Source of the DNA: CALHKP01 sp963558075 | Lineage (GTDB): Bacteria; Bacillota; Clostridia; Peptostreptococcales; Anaerovoracaceae | Direction of reading: 5' to 3' | Length of the DNA: 64,000 nucleotides | Assembly: GCA_963558075.1 (NCBI GenBank) | Contig: CAUWFN010000011.1 | Span: 17,824 to 81,823, forward strand | In this document: piece after piece, positions 8,128-17,864 of the stretch | How the letters are laid out: each line of letters begins with the position of its first letter | Position numbering within the stretch: position 1 is the stretch's first letter | Position numbers and translations under genes: made by a program | The notes under the pieces: generated by a model | What the model was told of the DNA's origin: nothing | The model's input: only the letters and a program-made list of their open reading frames with translations | Database searches by the model: none

Positions 8128-8748
8128 CTATTTGGAGTACAGTTCGACGATTAAGTGCTCTGCAACTGGAGTATCGATATCTGCTCTTGTTGGCATTGCA
8201 ACTACTTTACCTTCAAGTTTATCTACATCAACTGTTAACCATGATGGAACAGTAATTGTCATATCTTTGATTTCCTTGAATTTTGGTGAGCTTGCGCTCT
8301 TTTCCTTTACTTTGATAACATCCCCTGCTTTAACTTCTAGTCCAGGTGACATTACTTTGTTGCCATTTAGAGTGAAATGTCCATGTACAACAAGCTGTCT
8401 TGCTTCTTTTCTTGATGAAGCAAATCCTAGTCTGAATACAACGTTATCTAGTCTTGATTCAAGTAAGATTAGTAAGTTGTCACCAGTCTTACCTGCTTTT
8501 CTATCAGCTTTGTCAAATAGATTTCTGAACTGCTTTTCCTGCATTCCGTAGAATCTCTTTGCCTTCTGTTTTTCTCTTAACTGTAAACCGTATTCTGAAG
8601 ACTTTTTACGAGCCTGTCCGTGCTGTCCAGGAGCGTAATTTCTTTTTTCTAGAGCACATTTGCTGCTGTAGCATCTGTCTCCCTTTAAGAAAAGTTTCTG
8701 ACCTTCTCTTCTGCATAGTCTGCAGTTAGCATCTGTATATCTTGCCAT
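8128..8748 (-). CDS. rpsD: 30S ribosomal protein S4
   Basis: A 206-residue protein with an N-terminal zinc-binding pattern (CRLCRREG... with further Cys at YSSKC) and the S4 RNA-binding domain ([20 protein letters not shown] and [10 protein letters not shown]). It is an early 16S rRNA assembly protein and often an autoregulator of alpha-operon genes. It lies between rpsK and rpoA. Confidence 0.98.
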   Translation of the reverse strand: MARYTDANCRLCRREGQKLFLKGDRCYSSKCALEKRNYAPGQHGQARKKSSEYGLQLREKQKAKRFYGMQEKQFRNLFDKADRKAGKTGDNLLILLESRLDNVVFRLGFASSRKEARQLVVHGHFTLNGNKVMSPGLEVKAGDVIKVKEKSASSPKFKEIKDMTITVPSWLTVDVDKLEGKVVAMPTRADIDTPVAEHLIVELYSK

Positions 8749-8770
8749 ATTCTATTACTCCTCCCTTCAA

Positions 8771-9169
8771 TTAGACTCTTCTTCTCTTTGGTGGTCTGCA
8801 TCCGTTATGTGGAATTGGTGTGATGTCTTTGATCATAGTGATTTCAAGACCAGCAGCCTGAAGTGCTCTGATAGCAGCTTCTCTACCTGCACCAGGTCCC
8901 TTTACATAAACTTCTACAGTCTTTAGACCATGTTCCATTGCAGCCTTTGTTGCTTCTTCAGCAGCACTCTGAGCAGCGAATGGTGTTGATTTTCTTGATC
9001 CTTTGAATCCAAGTGAACCTGCACTTGACCATGAAAGTGCATTTCCGTCCATATCTGTAAGAGTAACTAAAGTATTGTTAAAGGTGGATTGGATATGTGC
9101 CTGGCCTTTTTCAATGTTCTTGCGTTCTCTTTTCTTTTTTCTTACAGCTTTTTTAACAGCTTTAGCCAT
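8771..9169 (-). CDS. rpsK: 30S ribosomal protein S11
   Basis: A 132-residue protein with the S11 core ([34 protein letters not shown]) and the conserved end [18 protein letters not shown]. It is a platform protein of the small subunit. It sits 17 bp after rpsM. Confidence 0.98.
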   Translation of the reverse strand: MAKAVKKAVRKKKRERKNIEKGQAHIQSTFNNTLVTLTDMDGNALSWSSAGSLGFKGSRKSTPFAAQSAAEEATKAAMEHGLKTVEVYVKGPGAGREAAIRALQAAGLEITMIKDITPIPHNGCRPPKRRRV

Positions 9170-9186
9170 TGTTTCCTACCTCCTTC

Positions 9187-9555
9187 TTATTTCTTCTTTC
9201 TTCCTACAGTCTTTTTAGGACCTTTACGAGTTCTAGCGTTTGTCTTAGTTTTCTGACCTCTTACTGGAAGTCCTCTTCTATGTCTGATACCTCTGTAGCT
9301 TCCGATTTCCATTAATCTCTTAATGTTCATTGAAACTTCTCTTCTCAGATCACCTTCTACAAGGTATTCTTCATCGATGATTTTTCTGATTCTACCAGCT
9401 TCATCTTCTGTTAGGTCTTTGATTCTTGTGTTTGGATCAATTCCTGCTTTTTCAAGAATGATTAATGCAGTTGGTCTACCGATACCATAGATGTAAGTTA
9501 AACCGATTTCTGCTCTTTTTTCTCTTGGTAAGTCTACACCGGCTATACGAGCCAT
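9187..9555 (-). CDS. rpsM: 30S ribosomal protein S13
   Basis: A 122-residue protein starting [19 protein letters not shown]. The open frame runs ten codons further upstream, but GGAGGAAACG lies just before the ATG at 9555, which fixes the start. It shows [20 protein letters not shown] and a Lys-rich end. It is a head protein contacting the P-site tRNA and large subunit. Confidence 0.98.
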   Translation of the reverse strand: MARIAGVDLPREKRAEIGLTYIYGIGRPTALIILEKAGIDPNTRIKDLTEDEAGRIRKIIDEEYLVEGDLRREVSMNIKRLMEIGSYRGIRHRRGLPVRGQKTKTNARTRKGPKKTVGRKKK

Positions 9556-9685
9556 ACGTTTCCTCCTTCTCCTATCTTCCGTCACCTTAACCGGGGGTGA
9601 TATAGACAGGCGCTCTCCTATAAATAAATCGTGACGACTGAAGGCCCGGCACCATCAGTCCAAAATTTTAAATCGTTTCTAAAAA
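9556..9685 (-). promoter_or_regulatory. Structured 130-nt gap between rpmJ and rpsM
   Basis: On the minus strand GACTGA...TTCAGTC (about 9641-9662) and TCACC...GGTGA (about 9580-9600) can form two hairpins ahead of the rpsM ribosome site. Most gaps in this operon are 10-30 nt, so the length and structure suggest a regulatory leader for the alpha section, perhaps an S4 target. That role is inference. Confidence 0.4.
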
Positions 9686-9799
9686 TCAGCCCTGTTTCTG
9701 TTTGTGCTTAGGATTTTCACAGATAACCATTACTCGTCCGTTTCTTTTGATAACTTTGCACTTTTCACAGATTGGCTTTACGGAAGCTCTAACTTTCAT
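9686..9799 (-). CDS. rpmJ: 50S ribosomal protein L36
   Basis: A 37-residue protein translated from the ATG at 9799: [20 protein letters not shown], then [17 protein letters not shown] and a stop at 9686. It has the zinc ligands Cys-x2-Cys, Cys and His of the C+ type of L36. It lies between infA and rpsM as usual. Confidence 0.96.
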   Translation of the reverse strand: MKVRASVKPICEKCKVIKRNGRVMVICENPKHKQKQG

Positions 9800-9892
9800 T
9801 TTTATCCTCCATTCATCTTGCTCCTCTCAGATAACCGAGATGGAACTTTCGCAAAGGGTTTTCACCTTTTGCAGCATCTGTAAAAACTTATT

Positions 9893-10111
9893 TTATTTGT
9901 CTCTCCAAGTGATTCTGCCTCTTGTTAGATCGTAAGGTGAAAGTTCAACTTTTACCTTATCACCAGGAAGAATTCTAATATAGTTCATTCTAATTTTTCC
10001 TGAAATGTGTGCAAGCACTTCAAAACCATTTTCAAGTTTTACCTTGAACATTGCGTTCGGCTGAGCGTCCACAACTGTTCCCAATGCTTCAATGACGTCT
10101 TTTTTCGCCAT
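9893..10111 (-). CDS. infA: Translation initiation factor IF-1
   Basis: A 72-residue single OB-fold protein: [20 protein letters not shown], with [16 protein letters not shown] and [16 protein letters not shown] at the end. It occupies the A site of the 30S subunit during initiation. It follows map closely and is separated from rpmJ by a 93-nt gap with a weak hairpin. Confidence 0.98.
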   Translation of the reverse strand: MAKKDVIEALGTVVDAQPNAMFKVKLENGFEVLAHISGKIRMNYIRILPGDKVKVELSPYDLTRGRITWRDK

Positions 10112-10127
10112 AAATTACACCTCTCTC

Positions 10128-10877
10128 TTATACCAAGGTAAGCAGCTCAGGCTCACCGTCGTTAATTACAACTGTATTCTCATAATGCGCTGACAGCTTT
10201 CCGTCTCTGGTTACAACCGTCCAGTCGTTTGACAATGTTCTAACATCAAAGGTACCCTCCGCAATCATAGGTTCGATTGCAAATACCATTCCGCTGACAA
10301 GTCTTGGACCTTTTCCCGGTTTTCCATAGTTTGGAATCTGCGGATCTTCATGAAGGTCTCTACCTACACCGTGACCAACAAATTCACGAATAACGGCAAA
10401 GCCCTCGCCTTCAGCTTTCTGCTGAATAGCATGAGAAATATCTGATAGCCTGTATCCCACTTTAGCAAATTTTATGCCTTCAAAGAAACTTTCTCTTGTT
10501 ACGCGAATAAGCTTCTTTGCATCTTCGCTTATTTCACCTACAGGGTAAGTTCTTGCTGCGTCTGTGACGTAACCTTTATATGTTGAGCCAACATCAACGC
10601 TTACAATGTCACCCTCTTTTAGGATTCTATCTTTATTTGGAATACCGTGAACTATTTCTTCATTTACGGAAACACATGCGCTTCCCGGAAAACCGCCGTA
10701 ACCATTGAAGGTCGGATACATATTATGTCCTCTGATAATATCATCAACGAACTTGTTAATATCCATCGTTGATAATCCAGGTCTGATAAAGTCATTTAGA
10801 GCATAGAGCACTTCTGAAGTAACTTTACCAGATTCACGCATAAGTTTGATTTCGTCTTCAGATTTTATAATAATCAT
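10128..10877 (-). CDS. map: Type I methionine aminopeptidase
   Basis: A 249-residue protein of the M24 fold that removes the N-terminal Met from nascent proteins. I start it at the ATG at 10877 (MIIIKSEDEIKLMRESG), one base after the adk stop, rather than the in-frame GTG three codons upstream that overlaps adk. Metal and catalytic landmarks are visible: GFPGSACVSVNEEIVHGIP, VDVGSTYKGYVTDAARTY, EFVGHGVGRDLHEDP, FAIEPM and a final HYENTVV. Confidence 0.97.
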   Translation of the reverse strand: MIIIKSEDEIKLMRESGKVTSEVLYALNDFIRPGLSTMDINKFVDDIIRGHNMYPTFNGYGGFPGSACVSVNEEIVHGIPNKDRILKEGDIVSVDVGSTYKGYVTDAARTYPVGEISEDAKKLIRVTRESFFEGIKFAKVGYRLSDISHAIQQKAEGEGFAVIREFVGHGVGRDLHEDPQIPNYGKPGKGPRLVSGMVFAIEPMIAEGTFDVRTLSNDWTVVTRDGKLSAHYENTVVINDGEPELLTLV

Positions 10878-10878
10878 A

Positions 10879-11526
10879 TTACTCACCTAAAGCTTTTACG
10901 ATTTCCGCAAATACATTTTCAAGTCCCAGTGCACCATCGATAGTAGCTATGTTTCCTGCCTTAGTATAGTAGTCTACAAGTGGCATTGTCTGTTCATTGT
11001 AAACTTCTATTCTGTTTTCAACAGTTTCAATTGTATCGTCTGCTCTCTGGAACAATTCTTCACCGCAGATGTCACAAATGCCTTCTTTTTTAGGAGGAAT
11101 GTTTACAACGTGGTAGCTTGCGCCGCACTTCTTGCAAACTCTTCTGCCAGTTAATCTTGTGATTAACTCCTCTTTTTCAACTTCGATGTCGATGACCTTA
11201 TCAAGCTTCATGTCATGTTCTGCTAAAAATTCGTCAAGCTTCTCTGCCTGATAAACTGTTCTTGGAAATCCGTCCAGAAGGAAGCCGTTTTTGCAATCGT
11301 CTTCCAGTAATCTTGTAGTTGCGATTTCGATTACAAGATCATCCGGAACAAGTTCTCCCTTGTTCATATATTCCTGTGCTTTTTTACCAAGTTCTGTTCC
11401 TCTTTTGATGTTATCTCTGAAGATGTCACCTGTTGAAATATGAGGGATATTGTATCTCTCAACTATTCTAACAGCCTGTGTTCCCTTACCAGCACCTGGA
11501 GGGCCTAATAAAACTGTTCTAAGCAT
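10879..11526 (-). CDS. adk: Adenylate kinase
   Basis: A 215-residue long-form enzyme converting ATP and AMP to two ADP. It has the P-loop GPPGAGKGTQ near residues 8-17, the AMP site GFLLDGFPRT, and a zinc-type LID with four cysteines (CKKC near 126 and CDIC near 146), as in Gram-positives. It sits between secY and map, the common Firmicute order. Confidence 0.99.
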   Translation of the reverse strand: MLRTVLLGPPGAGKGTQAVRIVERYNIPHISTGDIFRDNIKRGTELGKKAQEYMNKGELVPDDLVIEIATTRLLEDDCKNGFLLDGFPRTVYQAEKLDEFLAEHDMKLDKVIDIEVEKEELITRLTGRRVCKKCGASYHVVNIPPKKEGICDICGEELFQRADDTIETVENRIEVYNEQTMPLVDYYTKAGNIATIDGALGLENVFAEIVKALGE

Positions 11527-11542
11527 TTGTATTCATCTCCTC

Positions 11543-12823
11543 TTATTTTAGGAATCCCTGATAGTTTCTCATTACCATCTGGTTTTCCAGTTGTTTCATA
11601 GTATCGATTGCTACACCTACAGCAATCAGAAGTGATGTACCTCCGAAGCTGATGTTAAGACCAGTGAACTGGCCAATCAGTGTAGGCAGTGTTGCTATAA
11701 CCGCTAGGAATATAGCACCAACTATTGATAGTCTGCTCATTACCTTTGTTAGGTATTCAACAGTTGCTCTTCCCGGTCTGATACCAGGGATAAATCCGCC
11801 GTTCGCTTTCATGTTCTGTGCTACTTCAACAGGATTGAATGTTACTGTTGTGTAGAAGTAGTTGAAGAATATGATCAGCAGAACGTTACATACTGCGTAA
11901 ACCCATACACCAGGGTTTCCTGCTGGTGATAACCACTTTGTTACAAACTCTGTAAACCCTGAGTTAGGGAAGAAGTAAGTAATTGTTAGTGGGAACTGAA
12001 GCAGTGATAAAGCAAAGATTACAGGAATAACACCTGCCTGGTTTACTTTTAGTGGAATGTGAGTTGACTGTCCGCCATACATCTTTCTTCCAACTACACG
12101 CTTTGCGTACTGAACAGGAATCTTTCTTGTTCCCTGCTGTACTTCGATAATTCCCAGAATGATTACCACTGCAAACACAGCAAACAGGATAAGTGTTACG
12201 ATTGAAAGAGCACCTTCGCTGTACTGTGTCCACAGACTGCGGATTCCGCTTGGAATTCTTGCAATGATACCAGCAAAGATAATCAGTGAGATACCATTTC
12301 CGATTCCGTTTTCGTTTATCTGTTCACCCAGCCACATCAGGAATGCTGTACCTGCAGTAAGTACCAGGATGATTACTGCAAATGAGAACCATGTCTGGTT
12401 GATAACTGCCTGTCTGAATAGACCGATTGTCAGACCAAGAGCCTGAACAAGTGCTAGTACAACAGTCAGATAACGTGTGATCTGAGCCATTTTCTTTCTG
12501 CCTGTTTCTCCTTCTTTCGCAAGTCTTTCGAAGTAAGGGAAAGCAATTGTCAGCAGCTGAATTATGATTGATGCTGTGATGTATGGTGTAATACTCAGAG
12601 CAAAAATCGTGAAGTTACTAAATGATCCGCCTGAGAAGAGGTCAAATAAATCTAAAAGACCCTTCTCACCTGTGAAGATCTGTGCTAAAGCGGCTCTATT
12701 GATTCCTGGAACCGGAATACATGATCCGATTCTGAATACTACGAGCATCATGATAGTAAAAATAATTTTACTTCTCATTTCAGGCACTTTGAATGCCTTA
12801 GAAACACTTTTTAGCATCTCCAT
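11543..12823 (-). CDS. secY: Preprotein translocase subunit SecY
   Basis: A 426-residue channel protein with about ten membrane segments. Family signatures include RIGSCIPVPGIN, LFSGGSFSNFTIFALSITPYI and GIRPGRATVEYL. It forms the SecYEG pore in the cytoplasmic membrane. It lies directly after rplO (1-bp gap) and before adk. The ribosome site AGAGGTGAT precedes the first ATG. Confidence 0.99.
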   Translation of the reverse strand: MEMLKSVSKAFKVPEMRSKIIFTIMMLVVFRIGSCIPVPGINRAALAQIFTGEKGLLDLFDLFSGGSFSNFTIFALSITPYITASIIIQLLTIAFPYFERLAKEGETGRKKMAQITRYLTVVLALVQALGLTIGLFRQAVINQTWFSFAVIILVLTAGTAFLMWLGEQINENGIGNGISLIIFAGIIARIPSGIRSLWTQYSEGALSIVTLILFAVFAVVIILGIIEVQQGTRKIPVQYAKRVVGRKMYGGQSTHIPLKVNQAGVIPVIFALSLLQFPLTITYFFPNSGFTEFVTKWLSPAGNPGVWVYAVCNVLLIIFFNYFYTTVTFNPVEVAQNMKANGGFIPGIRPGRATVEYLTKVMSRLSIVGAIFLAVIATLPTLIGQFTGLNISFGGTSLLIAVGVAIDTMKQLENQMVMRNYQGFLK

Positions 12824-12824
12824 A

Positions 12825-13265
12825 TTAGATCACCTCTGCCTTTCCTCCAGCAGCTTCTATTTTTTCAACAGCAGATTTAGTGAACTTGCTAGCCTTAACT
12901 GTTAAAGCCTTTTCAAGTTCGCCGTTGCCTAGAACCTTAACGCCGTCGATAACCTGTTTTACAAGTCCTTCAGCCATTAGAAGTTCAGGTGTGATTTCTG
13001 TACCTGCTTCAAATCTGTTAAGATCTGAAACGTTGATGATTGTGTATTCTGTAGCCCATTTATTATGGAAGCCTCTCTTTGGAAGACGTCTGTAAAGTGG
13101 CATCTGACCACCTTCGAATCCAAGTCTTACACCGCCACCGCTTCTTGATTTCTGACCGTTCATACCTCTGCCGGCAGTTTTACCCTGTCCAGTAGCAGTA
13201 CCACGACCTTTTCTCTTTGGGTTGCGAGTTGAACCTTCCGGAGCTCTTAATTCATGCAGTTTCAT
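12825..13265 (-). CDS. rplO: 50S ribosomal protein L15
   Basis: A 146-residue protein starting [20 protein letters not shown]. An in-frame GTG lies four codons earlier, but it overlaps the GGGAGG ribosome site, so the ATG at 13265 is preferred. The Gly/Arg-rich N-terminus ([20 protein letters not shown]) is typical. It is a late assembly protein of the large subunit. Confidence 0.97.
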   Translation of the reverse strand: MKLHELRAPEGSTRNPKRKGRGTATGQGKTAGRGMNGQKSRSGGGVRLGFEGGQMPLYRRLPKRGFHNKWATEYTIINVSDLNRFEAGTEITPELLMAEGLVKQVIDGVKVLGNGELEKALTVKASKFTKSAVEKIEAAGGKAEVI

Positions 13266-13282
13266 TGTTCTGTGCACCTCCC

Positions 13283-13465
13283 TTATAGTTCTTCTACAGT
13301 TACAAGATGCGCTACTTTTTCAACAGCACCACGAGTCTGTGGAGTGTCTGCTAATTCAACTGAACGATGCATCTTCTTAAGTCCTAACGCTTCTACAACT
13401 TTTCTCTGTTTAGGAGAAGCGCCAATTGTACTTTTAGTTAAAGTAATTTTTAACATTTTAGCCAT
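13283..13465 (-). CDS. rpmD: 50S ribosomal protein L30
   Basis: A 60-residue protein ([20 protein letters not shown]) with the conserved [20 protein letters not shown] segment. It sits between rpsE and rplO as usual. Confidence 0.97.
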   Translation of the reverse strand: MAKMLKITLTKSTIGASPKQRKVVEALGLKKMHRSVELADTPQTRGAVEKVAHLVTVEEL

Positions 13466-13478
13466 GTTGCGATTCCTC

Positions 13479-13982
13479 CTATCCTAAGATTTCTTCAGGT
13501 GACTTTCCTCTTAGTTTAGCAACTTTTTCTACAGTCATCATACCTTTTAGACCTTCGATTGTTGCATAAGCCATGTTACCTGTGTTGTTTGAACCAAGTG
13601 ATTTAGCTCTAACGTCTTTGATACCAGCAGCTTCAAGAACAGTTCTTACTGATGAACCTGCGATAACTCCAGTACCCTGTGCAGCAGGCATTAGTAAAAC
13701 TTTTCCTGCTCCGAAAATACCAACGTTTCTGTGTGGTATTGTTGTTCCTACTGTAGGAACATATATTAACTTCTTCTTTGCATCTTCAACAGCTTTTCTT
13801 ACGGCTTCAGGAATTTCCTGAGCTTTACCAAGACCAACGCCTACGTATCCGTTGCCGTCTCCAACAACTACAGTAACGCTGAATCTCATGTTTCTTCCGC
13901 CTTTAACAGTCTTTGCAACACGTCTGATGTTAACAATAGTTTCTGTTAGTTCAAGCTTGGATGCATCAATGATATTACGCAT
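13479..13982 (-). CDS. rpsE: 30S ribosomal protein S5
   Basis: A 167-residue protein with the double-stranded-RNA-binding N-terminal domain ([39 protein letters not shown]) and the C-terminal [19 protein letters not shown]. It contributes to decoding accuracy and mRNA entry. Confidence 0.98.
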   Translation of the reverse strand: MRNIIDASKLELTETIVNIRRVAKTVKGGRNMRFSVTVVVGDGNGYVGVGLGKAQEIPEAVRKAVEDAKKKLIYVPTVGTTIPHRNVGIFGAGKVLLMPAAQGTGVIAGSSVRTVLEAAGIKDVRAKSLGSNNTGNMAYATIEGLKGMMTVEKVAKLRGKSPEEILG

Positions 13983-13998
13983 TCCTTTTGTCCTCCTG

Positions 13999-14364
13999 TT
14001 AGAATTTTAATCCGCCTTCACGAGCGCCGTCAGCTAATTCCTTTACTCTTCCGTGGTATAAGAATCCGCCTCTGTCAAAAGTAACAACTTCGATTCCTTT
14101 TTCTAGTGCTCTCTTAGCAACAGCTTCTCCAACTTTCTTTGCAGCTTCTTTGTTTCCGCCGTTAGCAATTTCTGCCTTTAGCTCTTTGTCGAGTGATGAT
14201 GCTGATACCAGTGTAACCTTTGTTACATCATCGATAATCTGGCATGAAATGTTTTTGTTGGATCTGAAAACGCAAAGTCTTGGTTTTTCAGGAGTTCCGG
14301 ATAAATTTTTTCTTACTCTTGCATGTCTTTTAACACGCTTATCGTTTCTGCTTTCTTTTGCCAT
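13999..14364 (-). CDS. rplR: 50S ribosomal protein L18
   Basis: A 121-residue protein ([20 protein letters not shown]) that binds 5S rRNA. A GTG two codons upstream is also in frame; the ATG at 14364 has the better-spaced GGAG. The end [20 protein letters not shown] is characteristic. Confidence 0.97.
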   Translation of the reverse strand: MAKESRNDKRVKRHARVRKNLSGTPEKPRLCVFRSNKNISCQIIDDVTKVTLVSASSLDKELKAEIANGGNKEAAKKVGEAVAKRALEKGIEVVTFDRGGFLYHGRVKELADGAREGGLKF

Positions 14365-14381
14365 TTTCACTTCACTCCTTT

Positions 14382-14924
14382 CTATTTAGCGCCTGTCTTG
14401 CCTTCTTTTCTGCGAATAACTTCATTTTCATACTTGATTCCCTTGCCCTTATATGGTTCAGGTTCTCTCCATGATCTGATGTTTGCAGCATAATTTCCAA
14501 CAAGTGCCTTATCAATACCTTTTACTACTACTGTAGTAGCATCAGGAGCTTCAGTTGTAATTCCTTCAGGGTCAACCATTTCTACCGGGTGAGAGAATCC
14601 AAGGTTCATAACTAGTGTATTTCCCTTCTTTTCTGCTCTGTAACCTACACCGATAAGCTGCATTCTCTTTTCGTATCCATCTGTAACACCTACAACCATG
14701 TTGTTTACAAGTGTTCTAGCTAGACCATGCTGTGCTCTGTGGTTTCTATCTTCTGAAGATCTTGTGAAAATAACTTCATTATCTTTAATTTCGATGTTGA
14801 TTAATTTGCTAACCTGTTCCTGCAGCTGACCCTTAGGTCCTTTTACTGTTACTAGATTGTTATCATCTACAGTAATTTCTACACCGGCAGGAAGTACAAC
14901 AGGCTTTCTACCTATTCTTGACAT
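14382..14924 (-). CDS. rplF: 50S ribosomal protein L6
   Basis: A 180-residue protein with two related domains. It opens [17 protein letters not shown] and ends with the signature [20 protein letters not shown]. It lies near the factor-binding site of the large subunit. Confidence 0.98.
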   Translation of the reverse strand: MSRIGRKPVVLPAGVEITVDDNNLVTVKGPKGQLQEQVSKLINIEIKDNEVIFTRSSEDRNHRAQHGLARTLVNNMVVGVTDGYEKRMQLIGVGYRAEKKGNTLVMNLGFSHPVEMVDPEGITTEAPDATTVVVKGIDKALVGNYAANIRSWREPEPYKGKGIKYENEVIRRKEGKTGAK

Positions 14925-14936
14925 ATCTATTTCCTC

Positions 14937-15335
14937 CTACCAAACATAACAGATTACTTCGCCGCCAACGCCTAATTTTCTAGCTTCTTTATCGCTGATA
15001 ACTCCCTTTGATGTTGAGATGATAGCGATACCTAGGCCACCAAGAACTCTTGGAACTTCGTTAGCCTTAGCATAAACTTTTAAACCTGGCTTTGAAATCT
15101 TCTTGATTCCATTGATAACTCTTTCTTTGTTTGCACCATATTTCATCTGAACTTTGATGATGCCCTGCTTGTTGTCGTCTACAACGTCGTAACCGCCAAT
15201 GTAGCCTTCTTCAAGCAAAATCTCTGCAATTGACTTTTTCATCTTTGATGCAGGGATCTCTACTAATTCATGACCTACAGTATTGGCATTTCTGATTCTT
15301 GTTAGCATATCTGCTATTGGATCTGTCATTGTCAT
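14937..15335 (-). CDS. rpsH: 30S ribosomal protein S8
   Basis: A 132-residue protein ([18 protein letters not shown]) with the conserved end [21 protein letters not shown]8 binds 16S helix 21 and represses spc genes in E. coli. Here a 123-nt structured gap precedes it, an unusual spacing for this operon. Confidence 0.98.
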   Translation of the reverse strand: MTMTDPIADMLTRIRNANTVGHELVEIPASKMKKSIAEILLEEGYIGGYDVVDDNKQGIIKVQMKYGANKERVINGIKKISKPGLKVYAKANEVPRVLGGLGIAIISTSKGVISDKEARKLGVGGEVICYVW

Positions 15336-15458
15336 TACAGTATTTCTCCTTCCTCTTGCATGGTTCGAAGCTCTATCTCAAACCTTCGTACCCGAGCTAG
15401 GCTCAGCCTCAGATTTGATGATAGCTCTCCGCCTTTGCACTGATGTAACTTATATATC
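15336..15458 (-). promoter_or_regulatory. Structured 123-nt gap between rpsN and rpsH
   Basis: The minus-strand transcript can pair GAGCTATC with GATAGAGCT and form an inner GAGCCTAGCTC hairpin, then reach the AAGGAG site of rpsH. It is a candidate autoregulatory site (S8 is the obvious ligand) or processing site. No promoter is clear. Confidence 0.4.
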
Positions 15459-15644
15459 TTACCAGCTTGCTTTTCTTACGCCTGGAATTTCTCCTTTGTA
15501 AGCAAGCTCTCTAAAGCAAATTCTGCATATTCCATATTTCTTTAGTACAGAATGAGGTCTTCCACAAATTCTGCATCTTGTATATGCACGTGTTGAATAC
15601 TTAGGTTTTCTCTGCTGTTTAACCTTAAGCGATGTCTTAGCCAT
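15459..15644 (-). CDS. rpsN: 30S ribosomal protein S14, zinc-binding type
   Basis: A 61-residue short form with two Cys-x2-Cys pairs ([10 protein letters not shown]... and CRICF) that bind zinc. The usual end [11 protein letters not shown] is present. This C+ short type is typical of Gram-positive bacteria. It sits between rplE and rpsH. Confidence 0.98.
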   Translation of the reverse strand: MAKTSLKVKQQRKPKYSTRAYTRCRICGRPHSVLKKYGICRICFRELAYKGEIPGVRKASW

Positions 15645-15653
15645 CTTAACCTC

Positions 15654-16196
15654 CTACTTTTCGAACGGCATTCCAAGAAGTTCCAGTAGAGCTGCAGCTT
15701 CTTCGTCTGTTTTAGCCGTAGTTGTAAATACAATGTTCATACCTTTGATTGTGTCAACTTCATCATAGTTGATTTCAGGGAAGATTAACTGTTCTTTGAT
15801 ACCCATTGAGTAGTTACCTCTTCCATCAAATGAATTCTTGCTAACACCCTTGAAGTCTCTTACTCTTGGAAGAGAGATATTGAAGAATTTGTCAACAAAT
15901 TCGTACATGTTGTCTCCTCTAAGAGTTACTTTAGCTCCAACTGGCATGCCCTGTCTTACTTTGAAGTTAGCGATTGACTTCTTAGCTTTTGTTGTAACAG
16001 GTTTCTGTCCGCTGATCAGACCCAGTTCTTTAACTGCTGTTTCTAGAATCTTTGAGTTTTCTTTTGCTTCTCCAAGACCCATATTTATAGTAACTTTCAC
16101 AAGCTTAGGAACTTCCATTACGTTAGCGTAGTTGAATTTTTCCTGTAAAGCTGGGAAAACGTCATTTTTGTAAGTTTCTCTTAATCTAGCTGTCAA
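15654..16196 (-). CDS. rplE: 50S ribosomal protein L5
   Basis: A 180-residue protein. Signatures are [39 protein letters not shown] and a final [16 protein letters not shown]. It binds 5S rRNA and touches the P-site tRNA. Confidence 0.98.
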   Translation of the reverse strand: MTARLRETYKNDVFPALQEKFNYANVMEVPKLVKVTINMGLGEAKENSKILETAVKELGLISGQKPVTTKAKKSIANFKVRQGMPVGAKVTLRGDNMYEFVDKFFNISLPRVRDFKGVSKNSFDGRGNYSMGIKEQLIFPEINYDEVDTIKGMNIVFTTTAKTDEEAAALLELLGMPFEK

Positions 16197-16213
16197 AATC
16201 GTCTCCTCCTTTC

Positions 16214-16519
16214 CTAGTCGATTACCTTACCGGTTTTTTTGTTAATTCTTACTTTTTTGCCATCTTCTACTGCGTATCCAACCTTAACTGCTTCGTTCGC
16301 TTTTGTGTCGTAGAACATTACGTTTGAAGCATCGATAGGTCCTTCAACGTGCTTGATTTCAGCTGGAGCAGTTCTTGTCTGCTTCTGATGCTTAGTCTGT
16401 ACGTTTACGCCTTCAACGATAACTCTGTTTTCTTTTGGCATAGCCTTTAGGACTTTACCAGTCTTACCTTTATCTTTTCCAGTGATTACAATTACTGTAT
16501 CATCTTTCTTTATACGCAT
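16214..16519 (-). CDS. rplX: 50S ribosomal protein L24
   Basis: A 101-residue KOW-domain protein ([20 protein letters not shown]) with [14 protein letters not shown]. It is one of the first proteins to bind 23S rRNA. Confidence 0.97.
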   Translation of the reverse strand: MRIKKDDTVIVITGKDKGKTGKVLKAMPKENRVIVEGVNVQTKHQKQTRTAPAEIKHVEGPIDASNVMFYDTKANEAVKVGYAVEDGKKVRINKKTGKVID

Positions 16520-16533
16520 CCTTGTCCACCTCC

Positions 16534-16908
16534 CTATAGTACTTCTGGTGCCAATGACACGATTTTCATAAAGCCTTTATCTCTTAGCTCTCTAGCTACA
16601 GGTCCAAAAATACGTGTACCTACTGGAGTTTTATCTTCTTTATCTTTAATGATAACCGCTGCGTTCTGGTCAAACTTAACATAGCTTCCATCTGCTCTTC
16701 TAGCACCTTTTTTAGTTCTAACCACTACAGCTTTAACAACGTCGCCCTTTTTAACAACGCCGCCTGGTGTTGCTTCTTTAACAGCACAAACGATTACGTC
16801 ACCGATGTTTGCATACTGACGGCTAGTTCCGCCAAGAATTCGGATACATAAAAGTTCTTTTGCACCTGAATTGTCAGCAACTCTTAGTCTTGTTTCTGTC
16901 TGAATCAT
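16534..16908 (-). CDS. rplN: 50S ribosomal protein L14
   Basis: A 124-residue protein: [20 protein letters not shown], with [20 protein letters not shown] near the end. It forms intersubunit bridges with 16S rRNA. It lies between rpsQ and rplX. Confidence 0.98.
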   Translation of the reverse strand: MIQTETRLRVADNSGAKELLCIRILGGTSRQYANIGDVIVCAVKEATPGGVVKKGDVVKAVVVRTKKGARRADGSYVKFDQNAAVIIKDKEDKTPVGTRIFGPVARELRDKGFMKIVSLAPEVL

Positions 16909-16922
16909 TGCCTGGTGCCTCC

Positions 16923-17183
16923 TTATTTAACCTTTTCAACGATGTTAACAAGTCTCCATCTCTTATCTCTTGATAGAGGTCTTGTTTCCATAATTCTAAC
17001 TTTATCGCCAATATTGCATTCGTTGTTTTCGTCATGAGCCTTAACCTTTTTGGTTCTCTTAACAGCTTTACCATAAAGGGAATGTCTTACGAAGTCTTCG
17101 ATTGCAACTACTACAGTTTTATCCATTTTGTCGCTTACTACGATGCCGACCTTTGTCTTTCTTCTATTTCTTTCTACTGCCAT
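16923..17183 (-). CDS. rpsQ: 30S ribosomal protein S17
   Basis: An 86-residue OB-fold protein with [20 protein letters not shown] and the conserved [20 protein letters not shown]. It is a primary 16S-binding protein. Confidence 0.98.
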   Translation of the reverse strand: MAVERNRRKTKVGIVVSDKMDKTVVVAIEDFVRHSLYGKAVKRTKKVKAHDENNECNIGDKVRIMETRPLSRDKRWRLVNIVEKVK

Positions 17184-17204
17184 AGTAATACATCCTCCTT
17201 CCTA

Positions 17205-17408
17205 TTAAGCCTGAACCTTTTCAAGCTCTTTTTCCCTGATTATAGTTTTTACTCTTGCAATATCTCTCTTAACTTCTCTCATCTTTACAGGGTTTTCAAG
17301 CTGACCTGTAATGTGCTGGAATCTAAGATTGAAAAGCTCTTTTTTCATTTTTTCAAGCTCAGCAACTAGCTCGATATCTGTCATTTCTCTCATTTTCTTT
17401 AGTTCCAT
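17205..17408 (-). CDS. rpmC: 50S ribosomal protein L29
   Basis: A 67-residue two-helix protein with [24 protein letters not shown] signature (here [19 protein letters not shown]). Its start codon shares bases with the rplP stop, implying translational coupling. It is located at the tunnel exit. Confidence 0.97.
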   Translation of the reverse strand: MELKKMREMTDIELVAELEKMKKELFNLRFQHITGQLENPVKMREVKRDIARVKTIIREKELEKVQA

Positions 17409-17839
17409 TATGCTTCACCACCCTTTGCTGCTTCTTCTTTGATGGCAAACTTTGACTTGATTGGAAGCTTGTGACTTGCAAGTCTGATAGCTTCTCTTGC
17501 CTGTGCTTCAGTAACACCTTCAATCTCGAACATTACTCTACCAGGCTTAACTACTGCTACCCAGTATTCTGGAGAACCTTTACCGGAACCCATACGTACT
17601 TCTGCTGGTTTCTTTGTTACTGACTTATGTGGGAAAATCTTAATATATACTTTACCACCTCTTTTGATAGATCTTGTCATTGCGATTCTGGCAGCTTCTA
17701 TCTGATTTGAAGTGATCCAGCCACATTCCTGTGCTACAAGGCCGTACTTACCATAAGTAATTGTATTACCTTTAGTTGCTACGCCCTTCATTCTACCTCT
17801 GTGAACTCTTCTATGCTTAACGCGCTTTGGCATTAACAT
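17408..17839 (-). CDS. rplP: 50S ribosomal protein L16
   Basis: A 143-residue protein ([19 protein letters not shown]) with [18 protein letters not shown] and [33 protein letters not shown] precedes the first ATG, which is preferred to the second Met two codons later. It binds near the A site and organises tRNA contacts. Confidence 0.98.
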   Translation of the reverse strand: MLMPKRVKHRRVHRGRMKGVATKGNTITYGKYGLVAQECGWITSNQIEAARIAMTRSIKRGGKVYIKIFPHKSVTKKPAEVRMGSGKGSPEYWVAVVKPGRVMFEIEGVTEAQAREAIRLASHKLPIKSKFAIKEEAAKGGEA

Positions 17840-17864
17840 GGCGTGTTCCTCCTTTCTCTAGTGC